A stretch of DNA of 64,000 nucleotides from Strigamia acuminata (taxonomy: Eukaryota; Arthropoda; Chilopoda; Geophilomorpha; Linotaeniidae): positions 7,225,601 to 7,289,600 of the forward strand of contig OX442324.1 in NCBI GenBank assembly GCA_949358305.1. The letters are read 5' to 3'. Below, piece after piece: positions 1-10,718 of this stretch; within the stretch, counting starts at the first letter, position 1, and the number at the start of each line of letters is the position of its first letter. The notes below the pieces were generated by a model. The model ran no database searches. It was not told where the DNA came from and saw only the letters and a list, made by a program, of their open reading frames with translations. Position numbers and translations under genes: made by a program.

Positions 1-395
1 TAACGGCCCGTACGACTCCATGCGGGCCGTTGACGGGCCGTTAACGGGCCGTTAACGGGCCGTTAACGGGCCGTTACGGCGTAAATCGAAAAAATCAACA
101 ACCGACAACACGTACGTGAAAACGCGTACAACATTCATAGACATTAATCTCGAATCCTGTTTTTGGTTTTACGCCGTTAACAGGGTCGTTAACGGCCCGT
201 TAACGGCCCGTTAACGGCCCGTTAACGGCCCGTGCGGGCCGTTACGGGATCGTGACGGGACCGTCACGATCCCGTCAACGGCTTGTACGGGCCGTTACGG
301 GATCGTGACGGTCCCGTCGGCGGCCCGTTAACGGCCCGTGCGGGCCGTTACGGGATCGTGACGGGACCGTCACGATCCCGTCAACGGCTTGTACG
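1..395. repeat. GC-rich CGGCCCGTTAACGG repeat block interrupted by Copia-1
   Basis: The block is built from CGTTAACGGCCCG-type palindromic words, plus one reverse-complement copy (about 92-180) of the AT-richer core found six times at 18.6-21.3 kb. It belongs to the same family as the interior of the fold-back element at 17651-22153. The block ends with GTACG (391-395). That pentamer is repeated at 6287-6291 after Copia-1, so this DNA was the target of that insertion. The left end lies outside the window. No gene is seen. Confidence 0.85.
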
Positions 396-714
396 TGTTG
401 AATAGTGTTGCAAACTTCTGCAAATAGTGGCAAATGTAGTGGATTGGAAAAACACATCAGGTGAAAGAAATACACATCATGTTAACAGGTGAGAACCAAA
501 ACATCAAGTGAGCTTTATTGATTGGTCACATGACCTCTTTGCAATAAGAGCCACCTGTAGGCAGCATACAAACACTGTATGTAAACAAACACTGCGATTA
601 CTCGCATTGGCCAAATACATGCAATAACACCGGGTTACATGATAATACGAAAAGATATACATATGTACATGTGGTAAATAGTAATTGCTTATTAATATAC
701 GCCATATCTTAACA
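396..714 (-). repeat. Copia-1 3' LTR
   Basis: 319 bp, TG...CA ends, matching 5968-6286. It lies downstream of the polyprotein on the minus strand and is followed internally by a G-rich purine tract (minus strand) typical of plus-strand priming. Confidence 0.93.
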
Positions 715-743
715 TTCGGCCCCCCGTATTATCTTCTTTCTCA

Positions 744-3700
744 TCAAGCACGCAAAATGCTTAAGTCAACTAAGAAACGATCGCAAAACTTTACCAAGTC
801 AGCTTTGTCAACTGACTTTGTAAAAATGTCGGCATAATTGGACTTTGTGCCTACGTGAACAATTAGAAGATTATCTCTTTTAACAAGTTCTCTTATAAAA
901 TGGTAACGGATGTCAATGTGTTTTGTTTTTCTATTCTCAACACAAGATTTTGTAAAGTCCACTGTTGATATGTTGTCGCACATGACATAATGAGAGAATC
1001 TTCCAGCCAATTCTGGGGATATCTCGTGTAGGACACGAACAATCCAGATGTAGTCCTTGACAGTTTCTGTAAGGGCCACGTACTCCGCTTCCATTGTTGA
1101 CAATGTTACGTTCCGTTGTTTGAAGGTGCGCCAGTAGATGGGTGTGCTACCCAAAGTCACTAGTGTTCCTCCAACGGAGATTCGGTCATCTCTGTTGTTC
1201 GCATAATCGGAGTCGCTGTATCCGATTACCTCGATCCGATCATTCGGGAACAACATCAATCCGTGATTTCTCGTTGTTCTCAGATAGCTGAGTAAGTCCA
1301 GTAGCGCAACCCAGTGATCCCACCCTGGATTCGCTTGAAATTGACTCAGGATGTTTACTGCATAAGTCATGTCGGGCCTTGTTCTCGACGCGATGAATGC
1401 TAAACATCCAAGTAAGCTTCTGTATGGAATTCCTTCCATGACTTTGAATTCATCAATTGTGTCCGGACAATCTCGTTTCGTGAGAACAGTTGCTTTTCTC
1501 ATCGGTTGAGATCGAATCTTCACATGTTCCAAGTGATTCTTGAATTTCAACAACACTTTGTTCACGTACGATCTTTGATGTAGAACTAATTGTTGTTTGT
1601 GCGAGTGAAATTCGACTCCTAGCAACTTCTTCGTTTGTCCGAGAATCACTAAATCGAATTGCGTACCGATCATATTGAGTATCCTGATGGCATCTTCGTA
1701 TCGCTTGCCAAAAACGACGATATCATCGACGTAGACGATTAAATACGCAATATCACCGTACTTATAAACGCAATTACACCAATTTACGTGTTCTAGTCCT
1801 AATTTCAATAAAGTCTCCTCCAGTTCTATTCCCCATTCTCTTCCAGATTGGTGTAAGCCATAGATGGCTCGGAGGAGTCTGCAGACATAGTTCTCTTTGC
1901 CTTCAACGATGAAACCCTTTGGCTGGCGCATGTAGACTGTTTTATGCAATTTTGCATAAAGGTATGCACACTTGACGTCAGCTTGAATGTACGACCATTT
2001 GAGCATACAGACGAGTAGCGTGAACATGAAACGCACGATTGAGAAGTCTACTACGGGTGAGAATGTCTCCTCATACGACTCGCCGTAGACTTAGGAAAAT
2101 CCTTGCGCGACAAGTCTCGTCTTATAACGTGCAATTTCTCCCTCTTCGTTCTGTTTGGTCGTGTAAATCCACCTGCAACCCACTATCTTAGTGTTGGGCG
2201 GTGGTGGAACAAGTTCCCAAACCTCGCGCTCATGCATGGTGCCAATCTCGTCGTTCATCGCTTGGCGCCATTCATTCCTTTCGGGTAAAGTCGCAATTTC
2301 CTCATAGCGTACGGGTACGTGGACCTCTAGATGATTGGCTTCGAAGTTGATATTGATATCGTCAAAGTCCACGTCAAGACTATCTGTCGTCGTGTTTGAT
2401 TCTGAGGGCTTTTTCTTTCTTTTGTCCTCAAACAGATGCTCTGGTACGCGAAGATTGTGGTCAGTACAGTAACGCTTCACCTCGGGTATCGAGCGTAACT
2501 TGGGTTTGTCGTAGCCCTCGATTGTGTACTCGACATCCCTCTGTCCAGTCGGTCTGACTTTCTCCGTTTTCTTCCAAACTAGTGCAGGAATAGTTGGAAC
2601 TGGATTCAAAAGTCCTTGTCCGGGTTGTGGCAAAGTGCCCTGCAACTTCACTTCTGGTCTAACATTTGGCAAATTGGTTTGAAGTTTCTCTTCAGGCAAT
2701 CTAAACTTCAGTTTGACTTGAGGTAACTCCAGTTGTGGATCCTCTTTCTTCTCAACTGGTGCTGGCGGGGGTAGTGGCGGCCTGACATCTTCATCTGAAT
2801 AATATTGGCGCTCATTGTCGTTATCCAAATTGTCGTCCAAATTATCGATGTATGTCGTGTATTTTTCTGGTAGGCCCAGCACGCCTTCAACACCGCGCCT
2901 GCTTTCTACGAACTTCACGTCGCTGGTTTCGATTACTTTGGAAAACTCCGGCAGCCATACTCGATATCCCTTTGTTATCCTCGAATATCCGAGCATAATG
3001 CCGTGCAAGCTCTTGTTGTCGATTTTCCCATCTCGAATTCTTTTCTGCACAAAGCATAAACTTCCGAATTTTCTCAAATGTCTCAGTGATGGTTTACGTC
3101 CGTAGTACAATTCCATCGGCGTCTTGTCCGAATTCAGCTTTGCGATCCTGTTCCTGAGATAGTTGAAAGTCAGGATGGCTTCTCCCCAGAATCGATGTTC
3201 CAAGCCGGCATCGTACACAAGCGCTCGCATTCCATTTGCTAATGTCTGGTTGAGTCTCTCGGAAACGCCATTTTGGACTGGAGTGTACGCGTTAGTCCTC
3301 TCGTGAGCGATTCCTAGTCCTTGGAGGTACTCTCCAAACTTGTTTGAGCAGAACTCCATACCGTTATCCGTACGAATTGCGAGAACCGATTTTCCAAGCA
3401 ATCGTTCTATCCGTTTCACGTGTTTTTGGAAAATGTCAAATACTTCGTCCTTCTTCTTCATTAAGTACACTGTCGAATAACGAGAGAAGTCGTCCGTGAT
3501 AGTTAAGAAGTATATGTTTTCCGAGAGTGTTGGTGTGCTAAATGCTCCACATACATCCATGTGTAGCAATTGGAGTGGCTCTGTCGATCTAATTCCTGGC
3601 AATGACTTATGAGAAATCGCTTTCTTCTTGGCTAATGTGCAAACGTCGCATTGTGTGATTGGCACATCCAAAATTGGCAAACCAATTACTGCACCTCCTT

Positions 3701-5225
3701 TGCTCATTGCTTGCACGCTTGGAAAATAGATGTGGCCGAGCCGCTCATGCCAAAGTCTTGCTTCCTCAGGATTAGATGTGCTCTTTGTTGTGTTCTTTGT
3801 TAAATTAGTTGGCTCCGGTCTCTTCTGTTCGCCAACATTCGCTTTGTTGTTCGCTTTTTGCCTTAGCTTCTCAAAGTCGGGCTTCTGGTCGCTCAGCTTG
3901 ATATAATATAAACGATCCTTCTTCACGCCTTCCATCAGCTGTCTCTTCCACTGAGGATCGTATATCTTGACCAGTCCCGAGCCAACGGCGACTTTGCATC
4001 GTGCTTCGTCGATGCACGGTCCCGACAACAAATTTCGTCGCATGTCCGGCGCATAATAAACTTTCTTCAATGTGATTGGAATTGTCTCACTTCCAACCAA
4101 ACACATCACGCAAACGTCCCCGACGCCTTGAATCTGAATTAAAGTCTTCTTATCCGCTTGGCTTATTGTCCCTGTGGTTTCCTTGAAGTTGAAGAATTGA
4201 TTCCTGTCTTTGCAGAAATGTCCAGTGGCCCCGGTGTCGTAGATCCAACAGTTGTTGGCTGCGCTGCACTGTAACATCTCTTCTTCGCTCAACTCGGTGA
4301 GAAAACCGACATCGAACATGTTTGTGTCCAATTCTTCCGCTGTATTTGTGTTCTGGCTGTTATTCGACGGTAATTGTGCTGTGCAATCCCTTGCCCAGTG
4401 CCCTGGTTGATTGCACCGAAAACACGGCCCCCGTGGTGATGATCCGGTCGCATTTCCTCGGAAATTCCGCGAATTTTTGCCGCCTCGATAATTCGATTTG
4501 CCGCCCCTTTGTCCGCCTCGGTTGTTTTGGCTGCTATTCCCTTGCTGTTGTTGGGATTTAGACGAATTATCATTGCTCTTTGTGCTTGTTCCCATGTTGA
4601 AAGCGTCCGTAATTGGCGCTTGGCCCGAATCTCTGCGTTGTTGCGCGAGTCTGCCCTCCTCAGCGACCAATTCCGCTTCAACCTTTTCCAGTGTGAAATC
4701 CTTATCGTCCCATTGATAAATACTCTGCACAATTGACTGGTATTCTTGTGGCAGGTATCGGATGAGCTGGAATGCCTGATACAAATTGTCCAAGTCGTGT
4801 TTGACGTCGGCTAATCGCTTTGCTGCATTGCGTATCTTCGCCGCGAATACGCCGATCGTCTCCGTCGCTGGATCGTATTTTAAATTGAAGAATTCGTCCA
4901 ACAGACGTATAATTCTCGCCCTCGAGACCGGTTCGAAGTTAGTTTTCAGCGTATCCCACGCTGTTTAGGCGTCCTCGGTCCCGCTGAGCAATTCGTGGTA
5001 TTGCTCCTCAATGGCGTAGTAAATTAGGCTGAAAGCTCGCCCCTTTCGCAGTTGAAAGTCCGAGCGATCTCGCCAAGACGCTCCCGGTGCCAGCGCTTCT
5101 TGTGTCCCGTCGGTGAAAGCCCAACATCCGTGGTGCATCAACAGCACTTTGATTTGCTGCTTCCACGTATCGTAGTTCGTCCTATTCAAAAGTGTAATCT
5201 TCCGGTCGAGTTTTTCCGTGTCCAT
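744..5225 (-). pseudogene. Copia-1 Gag-Pol polyprotein, broken by two nonsense codons
   Basis: One frame of 1,494 codons starts at the ATG of MDTEKLDRK (5225). Seen in order: a copia-type Gag (about residues 1-250), a CCHC knuckle (CFRCNQPGHWARDC, near 268), an aspartic protease (DTGATG, near 330), and an integrase with an HHCC domain and a D,D,E triad (HMDVCG, RTDNGMEF, QNGVSERLN). Then come RT with YVDD (near 1165) and RNase H (TLSTMEAEY, near 1385). In-frame TAA codons lie at 4967-4965 (in Gag) and 2093-2091 (between integrase and RT). Everything else is open and in register, so the damage is two point changes rather than decay. The element could be trans-mobilised but should not make full Pol. 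Confidence 0.93.
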
Positions 5226-5967
5226 TGTGAATTTAGTGTCCAACACACGAGAAACACAGCAAAAACACGCACAAATTCGCTCAAAAACACTTTGAAATAC
5301 TGGTAATCGCAACTGAGTGCAGTGTTGCGATGTTAGTTCGCTCTTAATACTATGTTAGTGTATCCTGTTAACAACAGCTAATAATCGTATTCAAAAATAG
5401 TAAAACGAAATAAACGAAATAAATTGTTCATATGTGATGTCTTCCTGCTGTAGATTAAATGCTTGTTCTGTATCGACAGCCTGGAATCACACTTCACGTG
5501 TGGTTGAGAAAAATCGTCGTATTGTTGATTTTCCCTCGTTTTTCCGTCTTTTTCGCCTCGAAAAATTCAGTTCCTTCGAGAATTTTCTCGTTTTTGGCAA
5601 TTCCCGTTCGTTTATTGCTCGTTCACACTTCCCGTGTGGTTGTCGAGCGTCGTCGTCCTTGCGTATTTGTCGTCGAGTTGTTTTCTCGGCGAAAATTAAC
5701 GCCACGTCGACGTTACGTATCGCGCCTCGCGATATTCGGAAAATCGTCCGAAAATTGCAAAATGTTCGAACCCATTTATTGTTCCTGCGTCGCTTGATGA
5801 CCAATAACCGCTTGTGAAACCGTAGATTCTTGGCTGGAACACAGGTTGCTGACTTTCCTCATGGGCGCCGCCATCTTGGATTTGGAAGAGAAAACGCCCA
5901 CTTTTTCACCTGGAAAGTTCTTCTTCACTCTGCACGTTTTTCCCACGTTGTTTGTGGCCCATAACCC
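5226..5967 (-). other. Copia-1 5' leader and initiator-Met half-tRNA primer site
   Basis: This is the untranslated leader between the 5' LTR and the Gag ATG. The primer-binding site (5956-5967) directly abuts the LTR and matches the anticodon stem of initiator tRNA-Met. Open frames on either strand here lack codon structure and are not called as genes. Confidence 0.8.
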
Positions 5968-6286
5968 TGTTGAATAGTGTTGCAAACTTCTGCAAATAGT
6001 GGCAAATGTAGTGGATTGGAAAAACACATCAGGTGAAAGAAATACACATCATGTTAACAGGTGAGAACCAAAACATCAAGTGAGCTTTATTGATTGGTCA
6101 CATGACCTCTTTGCAATAAGAGCCACCTGTAGGCAGCATACAAACACTGTATGTAAACAAACACTGCGATTACTCGCATTGGCCAAATACATGCAATAAC
6201 ACCGGGTTACATGATAATACGAAAAGATATACATATGTACATGTGGTAAATAGTAATTGCTTATTAATATACGCCATATCTTAACA
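5968..6286 (-). repeat. Copia-1 5' LTR
   Basis: 319 bp, apparently identical to 396-714. Flanked on the right by GTACG (6287-6291), the second copy of the target duplication. Confidence 0.93.
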
Positions 6287-6360
6287 GTACGGGCCGTTAC
6301 GGGATCGTGACGGGACCGTTACGGGACCGTCGGCGGGCCGTTACGGGCCATATACGGTAT
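6287..6360. repeat. Remnant of CGGCCCGTTACGG repeat DNA
   Basis: This is the continuation of the 1-395 repeat on the far side of Copia-1. It ends just before the upstream region of gene A. Confidence 0.75.
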
Positions 6361-6657
6361 TTTTGCGGAGTCGCGGTCGCGCGAGATTCGTCGCGGTAAA
6401 AGCGAATTCATTTACGGTCTCGGCTACCACTCGAAGTCGACGGCCTCGACTCGCGCGGCCACGAAATGGTTTGCGAGCTCGACACCAGATGTCACGACAA
6501 ACGCGCACGTTGGTCCGACAGCGTATATCGCGCGAGTGTTTCATTTTCCTCCCGGTTTTCATCGGCACTTCGTCTCCGTTGGTAAGTTTGGTGTTTTGTG
6601 TGGTTTCTCTCTCCAATTTATTTTCAATTCTCTACTCGTCTCCCACACAGAAGAAAG
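6361..6657 (+). promoter_or_regulatory. 5' exon and leader intron of gene A; block shared with genes B and C
   Basis: A segment around 6465-6575 recurs upstream of gene B (9985-10080) and in part upstream of gene C (11605-11642). The shared core is a TTTGCG...TCGACA.CAGATGTCAC-like stretch. A probable untranslated exon ends at 6581 (CCGTTG|GTAAGT) and splices to 6651 (CCCACACAG|). The intron contains CTCCAATTTATTTTCAATT, which recurs in the matching introns of B (about 10141) and C (about 12100). The sequence shows that leader, intron and coding unit were duplicated together. A promoter role is inferred. Confidence 0.55.
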
Positions 6658-7174
6658 ATGGAAGGAGCGCAGCATGCAGAGGGCGGCAAGTCACATTACT
6701 GCGCTTTGTGCTGCGGTAAATACCCCGACAGTAAGAAACAAACATCCATTTATTTACTTATCAGTTGTTCAATTTATTTATTTATTTATTTTTTAATTAT
6801 GTATATTTTATTTGATTTTAATTTTTTCTCGTTTCAGAACCGAACGGTGTTTTCTGTAAAGATGCCTTTCGTCACTGGCGACGGTACCATAACATCGGCG
6901 GAGATGCGGACGATTCCACCCGAGGGCTGCTACGAATCCATTCGCGCGACCCCGTTCGTTTGGCATTGGTGAGCTTTTAGTTTCTTCGCCGAGTTAACTA
7001 GTCAACTAATTTATTTTTTTTTATTTTTTTTTTTTTTTCAAGGCACTGAGACGGGTGTACCGACACAACGACGGACGCTGTCCGTTTTGCGCGGAAACAC
7101 CCTTTTTCGAGGATCTCTCTACCCATTGGGTGGAAGCGCATAGATTTCAAGCACCGACCGCCCACCAGGGATGA
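6658..7174 (+). CDS. Gene A: small protein with two C2HH-type zinc fingers
   Basis: Three coding exons (6658-6730, 6838-6968, 7043-7174) join with GT-AG junctions in phases 1 and 0 to give 111 aa. Finger 1 is C15-x2-C18-x18-H37-W-x3-H42 and is split by intron 1. Finger 2 is C81-x2-C84-x11-H96-W-x3-H101, in exon 3. Both use an unusual His-Trp-x3-His second half (FRHWRRYH, THWVEAH). The linker RGLLRIHSRDP is conserved in genes B and C. Zinc binding is inferred from the four-ligand spacing. No known family was recognised, and nucleic-acid or protein binding are both possible. Intact ATG, stop and splice sites suggest a functional gene. Confidence 0.8.
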
Positions 7175-7371
7175 CGGAGACAGCATCGGTGGACCGTGCA
7201 TTCGATTTTATTTGACCTTTTTTTGTTTTTTTGTTTTTTTGTTTTTTTTTGTATTGTATGACTTCTTCTTCATTTCTTTTTATTTGTTTTAATTAATTAA
7301 AAATAAAAAATAAGAATAAAAATAAAAATAAAAATAAAAAAAAATCCACATTAATCGTAGTTGTTATTTAA
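7175..7371. other. AT-rich gene A 3' flank
   Basis: Poly-T/G and AAAT/AATAA runs follow the stop codon of gene A, including AATAAA-like words near 7300 that could serve as a polyadenylation region. No coding sequence is seen. Confidence 0.5.
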
Positions 7372-8512
7372 CGAGGCGGACGACGGAGTTTTGGTTGCCG
7401 GATTCGGTCGTAGCGGGGCACGCCATTGGTGATGTTCCCGGCGCGCGATTCAAAGTGGCCAAAGTCGCAAATGTTTCGTTGTTGGCTTTGTACGGGGAAA
7501 AAAAGGAAAGACCGAGGTCTTAAAATGTGTTTTTTTTTTGGTTCGTAAAAAAAAAAATGAATTAATTAATTAATAAATAAAAAAATAAATAAATAAATAA
7601 ATAAATAAAAATTAAACAGAAAATCGAGAAAGAAAAAAAAAAGAAACAAAACATATTACGGCGAGAGACCGCGCGAACAAATTCGGCGGCAAATTCGAAC
7701 TCGGCGACCAAAATTCAAAAATAAACCGATCGACCTTCCGTATCCAACGAGCGAAGCGGGTAAACCGCGAGGTCGGCGAACTGCGAGGAAACATCGTGAT
7801 CATCGTCGCAAACAACGTTTGGCGCGACGAAGACTTCAAAAAAGACAGACACGCTCGGGCACCCGATGGAAGGCAAATCCTCTCGGCGGCGAGCAAAGAT
7901 GACGAACACGCGGGTGAGCTAATTGTTTCTTGGATGCTAACGCGGCGCCCGAAGTCCCTCGGTTTACTCGCCACCCCGTTGCTTGTTTGTAATAAACGAT
8001 AGTGTCGTCCGATCAAAAAGTCGTTGCCGCCATTAAAACGAATGAGAAATTCTACGTTAAAGTCTCGTTTTTAACGTTTCGATCGATTTATTTTTGAAAC
8101 TCGATCGAATTCAAATTTGCCACTAAACAAGCAAACAAACAAAAAAAAAAAAACACATTTTAAGACCTCGGTCTTTCCTTTTTCTCCCCGTACAAAGCCA
8201 ACAACGAAACATTAGCGACTTTGACCACTTTGAATCGCGCGCCGGGAACATCACCAACGGCGTGCCCCGCTACGACCGAATCCGGCAACCAAAACTCCGT
8301 CGTTTTCCATCTCGTTAAAATTCAAACAAACATCCGTCTCTGGGCGCGCAAGCCACGATCTTCTTTCCGTCCCCGATCAACTGGACACGAACGCACTTCC
8401 GGATGGCGGAATTCGGCCGCCTGGCTTCGACTCCAACTTTCTTTCTCCGGCACGGTTCCCTCGGCGTGGGACGCGCCATCGAGAGGATTCGCCTTCCACC
8501 GGGTGCCCGAGC
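7372..8512. repeat. Pair of inverted duplications (arms 7372-7545/8150-8325 and 7780-7895/8480-9780)
   Basis: The segment 7372-7545 is the reverse complement of 8150-8325 at high identity. The segment 7780-7895 is the reverse complement of 8480-8512 joined to 9708-9780, that is, across the transposon at 8513-9707. The arms occur in the order L1 L2 L1' L2', so this is not one simple hairpin. In addition, 8431-8475 is a direct copy of 9793-9838. Some stretches look codon-like, but no complete gene with start, splice sites and stop could be supported. They may be pseudogene fragments of the sequence upstream of gene B. Confidence 0.7.
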
Positions 8513-9707
8513 CACTGGAAAAAAAATCAGATTTACTCACTTGTAAAGAATTGTAAATATATAGGTAGATGGATTTTACAAGTTTGTAAATTAGATTTAC
8601 AAACAATTGAAAATAAGTCTTTTCCAAACATATTTACAATTTGGAAAGAGACCATTTCCGTGACTTTTTTTACAATAACTTTACAAACATTTTCAATTGT
8701 AAAAATTTGAAATTTCACAATATATTTCCTATAAATTTCCAATATATTTCCAATATATTTCCAATATATTTTCAATAAAAAAATCTACTACCCTCTATTT
8801 TGAAAAATTTAAATACACAAACTCAATTTTTTTCTTAAGCAGTTTGATTTTTTTTTTCAAACACCATTCAACAATTAGTTTTCATTGATTAGATCACAAT
8901 TTGCATGTTTTATTACCAGTTTTATTTAAATTTATTTTAACCTTATAGTTTTCTTTTTTCTTACCTTGACCTCTGCTGGAATTGAACCTGGGACCCTTTG
9001 TTCTAAAGACCACTACCCTATCCACTAGGCTAGCATGACTTGTGATAATCAAATGTGTAACTTCCCATAAGTTATATAGCTAATTCTTTGTTAAATGGTT
9101 TTGATTTGAATTCTCTAACAGTCAATTTGGTATTTATTGTTTGAGATATATTGTATTTTAAGTGTACGAGCCGGTTGTTTGTTTCATTAACGACGGTACG
9201 TTTCATCGACGAAACACGTATTTTTCCGTCCCTGCGCCCTGATTGGTCGTTTCCATATTGTGCCCACACGTTCGAAATTGGTTCGTTTTAGGCATTATTT
9301 TCTGTTCAGAGTTCAAAATTGATACAATTTTCATGTTCCTGACTGTATTTTACCTTGTGCCTGTTACATTTCATGTGTTTAAATGTTACCTTTAAATTTC
9401 ATGCATTTTCTTGCCTTTACATTATTTTTACAATCATTGTGAAATGACATATTTTCATTTCATACATTTACAACACATTTCCAACTTAAAGAAAACTGAT
9501 TGGAAACATAACACTTTGAACAAAAGATTTACAACTTATTGGAAATATTAGTTTTCACCTCTAGATTTACTACACATTTCCAGAAGTTTGGAAATATGTA
9601 ATCATTTCCAACATATTTCCAACAAATTTCTTCATCGTAGTAAATTCAACTTTTCCATATAAATTTTCAACTTGGAAATGTTTGGAAATTTGCTTTTTTT
9701 TCCAGTG
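8513..9707. mobile_element. Non-autonomous CACTA (EnSpm)-like element with CACTG ends
   Basis: The 1,195-bp insertion has 14-bp perfect terminal inverted repeats (CACTGGAAAAAAAA) and many subterminal TTTCCAA/TTGGAAA words at both ends. It is flanked by a 3-bp duplication, AGC (8510-8512 and 9708-9710). CACTA/EnSpm transposons are known for CACTA or CACTG ends and 3-bp duplications. An inverted paralogue of the flank at 7840-7890 lacks the insert and carries a single GCT (7853-7855), which gives a natural empty site. No transposase is encoded, so it must be mobilised in trans. Chapaev elements also have CACTG ends but make 4-bp duplications, which fits less well. Confidence 0.88.
8970..9045 (-). 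repeat. tRNA-like sequence (pol III A and B boxes) inside the CACTG element
   Basis: On the minus strand, TAGCCTAGTGG matches a pol III A box and GGTTCAATTCC a B box, at tRNA-like spacing. The acceptor and T stems do not pair well, so this is a tRNA-derived SINE head or tRNA pseudogene rather than a working tRNA gene. Confidence 0.55.
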
Positions 9708-10079
9708 AGCGTGCCTGTCTTTTTAAAGTCTTTGTCGTGCCAACGTTGTTCGCAACGATGATCGTGATGTTTCCCGGTAGTCTCGTTCGCTGGCTTCGAC
9801 TCCAACTTTCTTTCTCCGGCACGGTTCTCTCGGCGTGGGATGCCGACCCCGTTCACTCGGCGAGTGCATATCGGAGGGAACGTCGCTAATCGACCGCATG
9901 TTTTGCACACACGCGCCCGCGTACAATTCCTCGTTGTACCGAGCGCGGTACAGCGCATCTCCGGGCGCTCCGTAGTCCAGACGAAATGGTTTGCGGACTC
10001 GACATCAAGTGTCACGACAACGTAGATCAAGTGCGCGTTTCATCATCCGCCCGGTCCCCGTCGCCACATCGTCTTCGTT

Positions 10080-10110
<31 letters not shown>

Positions 10111-10204
10111 GAGTAAGTTTGATGCTTTGTGTGATCTCCCTTTCCAATTTATTTTCAATTAATTAATTAATTCTTTATTCGTCTCCCACACGGAAGAAAG
10201 AAAG
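9708..10204 (+). promoter_or_regulatory. Upstream region of gene B with a GTAA-expanded splice donor
   Basis: It contains the block shared with gene A (9985-10080). A run of about eight GTAA units (10080-10113) lies exactly where gene A has a single GTAAGT donor. A leader intron then runs toward the ATG at 10205. The usual acceptor CACACAG of gene A reads CACACGG here, so the acceptor actually used is uncertain; AAG at about 10194-10196 is one candidate. Confidence 0.5.
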
Positions 10205-10718
10205 ATGAACGGAGCACCAGCACCACACAGAGAAGAGGGCGGTAGGTTGTATTACTGCGTTTTGTGCGGCGAGCACCCAAACGGTGAGAAACATCTATTT
10301 ATCTACTTATTAGTCGTCCATTTTCTTTTTATTTTTTCATTTTCTTTTATTACGTATATTTTATTTTATTTTATTTTTATTTTTCTTATTTATTTCAGAC
10401 CCGGACGGCTACTTTTACATGGACATCTTCCGCCACTGGCGACATCGACACGACATCCGTGAAGGTGCGGACGAGGCCATCCGGGGATTGCTACGGATGT
10501 ATTCGCGCGAGCCCGCTCATCTAGCGTTGGTGAGCATTTAACTCCTTCGTCTAGTTAACCAACCAACTAATTCGTTTCTTTCTTCCTTCCCCCCCCTCTT
10601 TTAGATATTGGGGCAGATGCACCAACACGGCAGACGCTGTCCGTTTTGTGCGGAGACACCCTCTCCAGACAACCTGATTGGCCATTGGACGGAGGCGCAC
10701 AGGATTTCGTTAATTTGA
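10205..10718 (+). CDS. Gene B: paralogue of gene A, two C2HH-type zinc fingers
   Basis: Exons 10205-10283, 10399-10529 and 10605-10718 join in phases 1 and 0, exactly as in gene A, giving 107 aa. Finger 1 is C18-x2-C21-x17-H39-W-x3-H44 and finger 2 is a CPFC...GHWTEAH pattern. The middle exon has the same length as that of gene A (131 nt), and the linker reads IRGLLRMYSREP. Start, stop and GT-AG junctions are intact. The neighbour relationship (same strand, shared leader block, about 3.5 kb apart) indicates tandem duplication. Function is unknown beyond probable zinc binding. Confidence 0.8.

Larger units (their letters stand above)
396..6286 (-). mobile_element. Copia-1, full-length Ty1/copia LTR retrotransposon
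   Basis: This is a complete element read on the minus strand. It has two 319-bp LTRs that look identical by eye (396-714 and 5968-6286, TGTTGAAT...TTAACA). The 5-bp target duplication is GTACG on both sides. Next to the right (5') LTR is a primer site at 5956-5967 that matches the anticodon arm of initiator tRNA-Met (GGCCCATAACCC). This is the half-tRNA priming known for Drosophila copia. A purine tract borders the left (3') LTR (about 715-730). Domain order is Gag, protease, integrase, RT, RNase H, which is the copia order. Identical LTRs suggest recent insertion, but two nonsense codons interrupt the polyprotein. Confidence 0.95.

Noticed and set aside
5434-5817. Plus-strand frames in the Copia-1 leader
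   Set aside because: They lie antisense in the untranslated leader of an element read on the minus strand; no domain or codon pattern.
7612-8016. Minus-strand 134-codon frame
   Set aside because: Its end is translated low-complexity poly-A/T sequence and half lies in the inverted duplication. No splice or start support.
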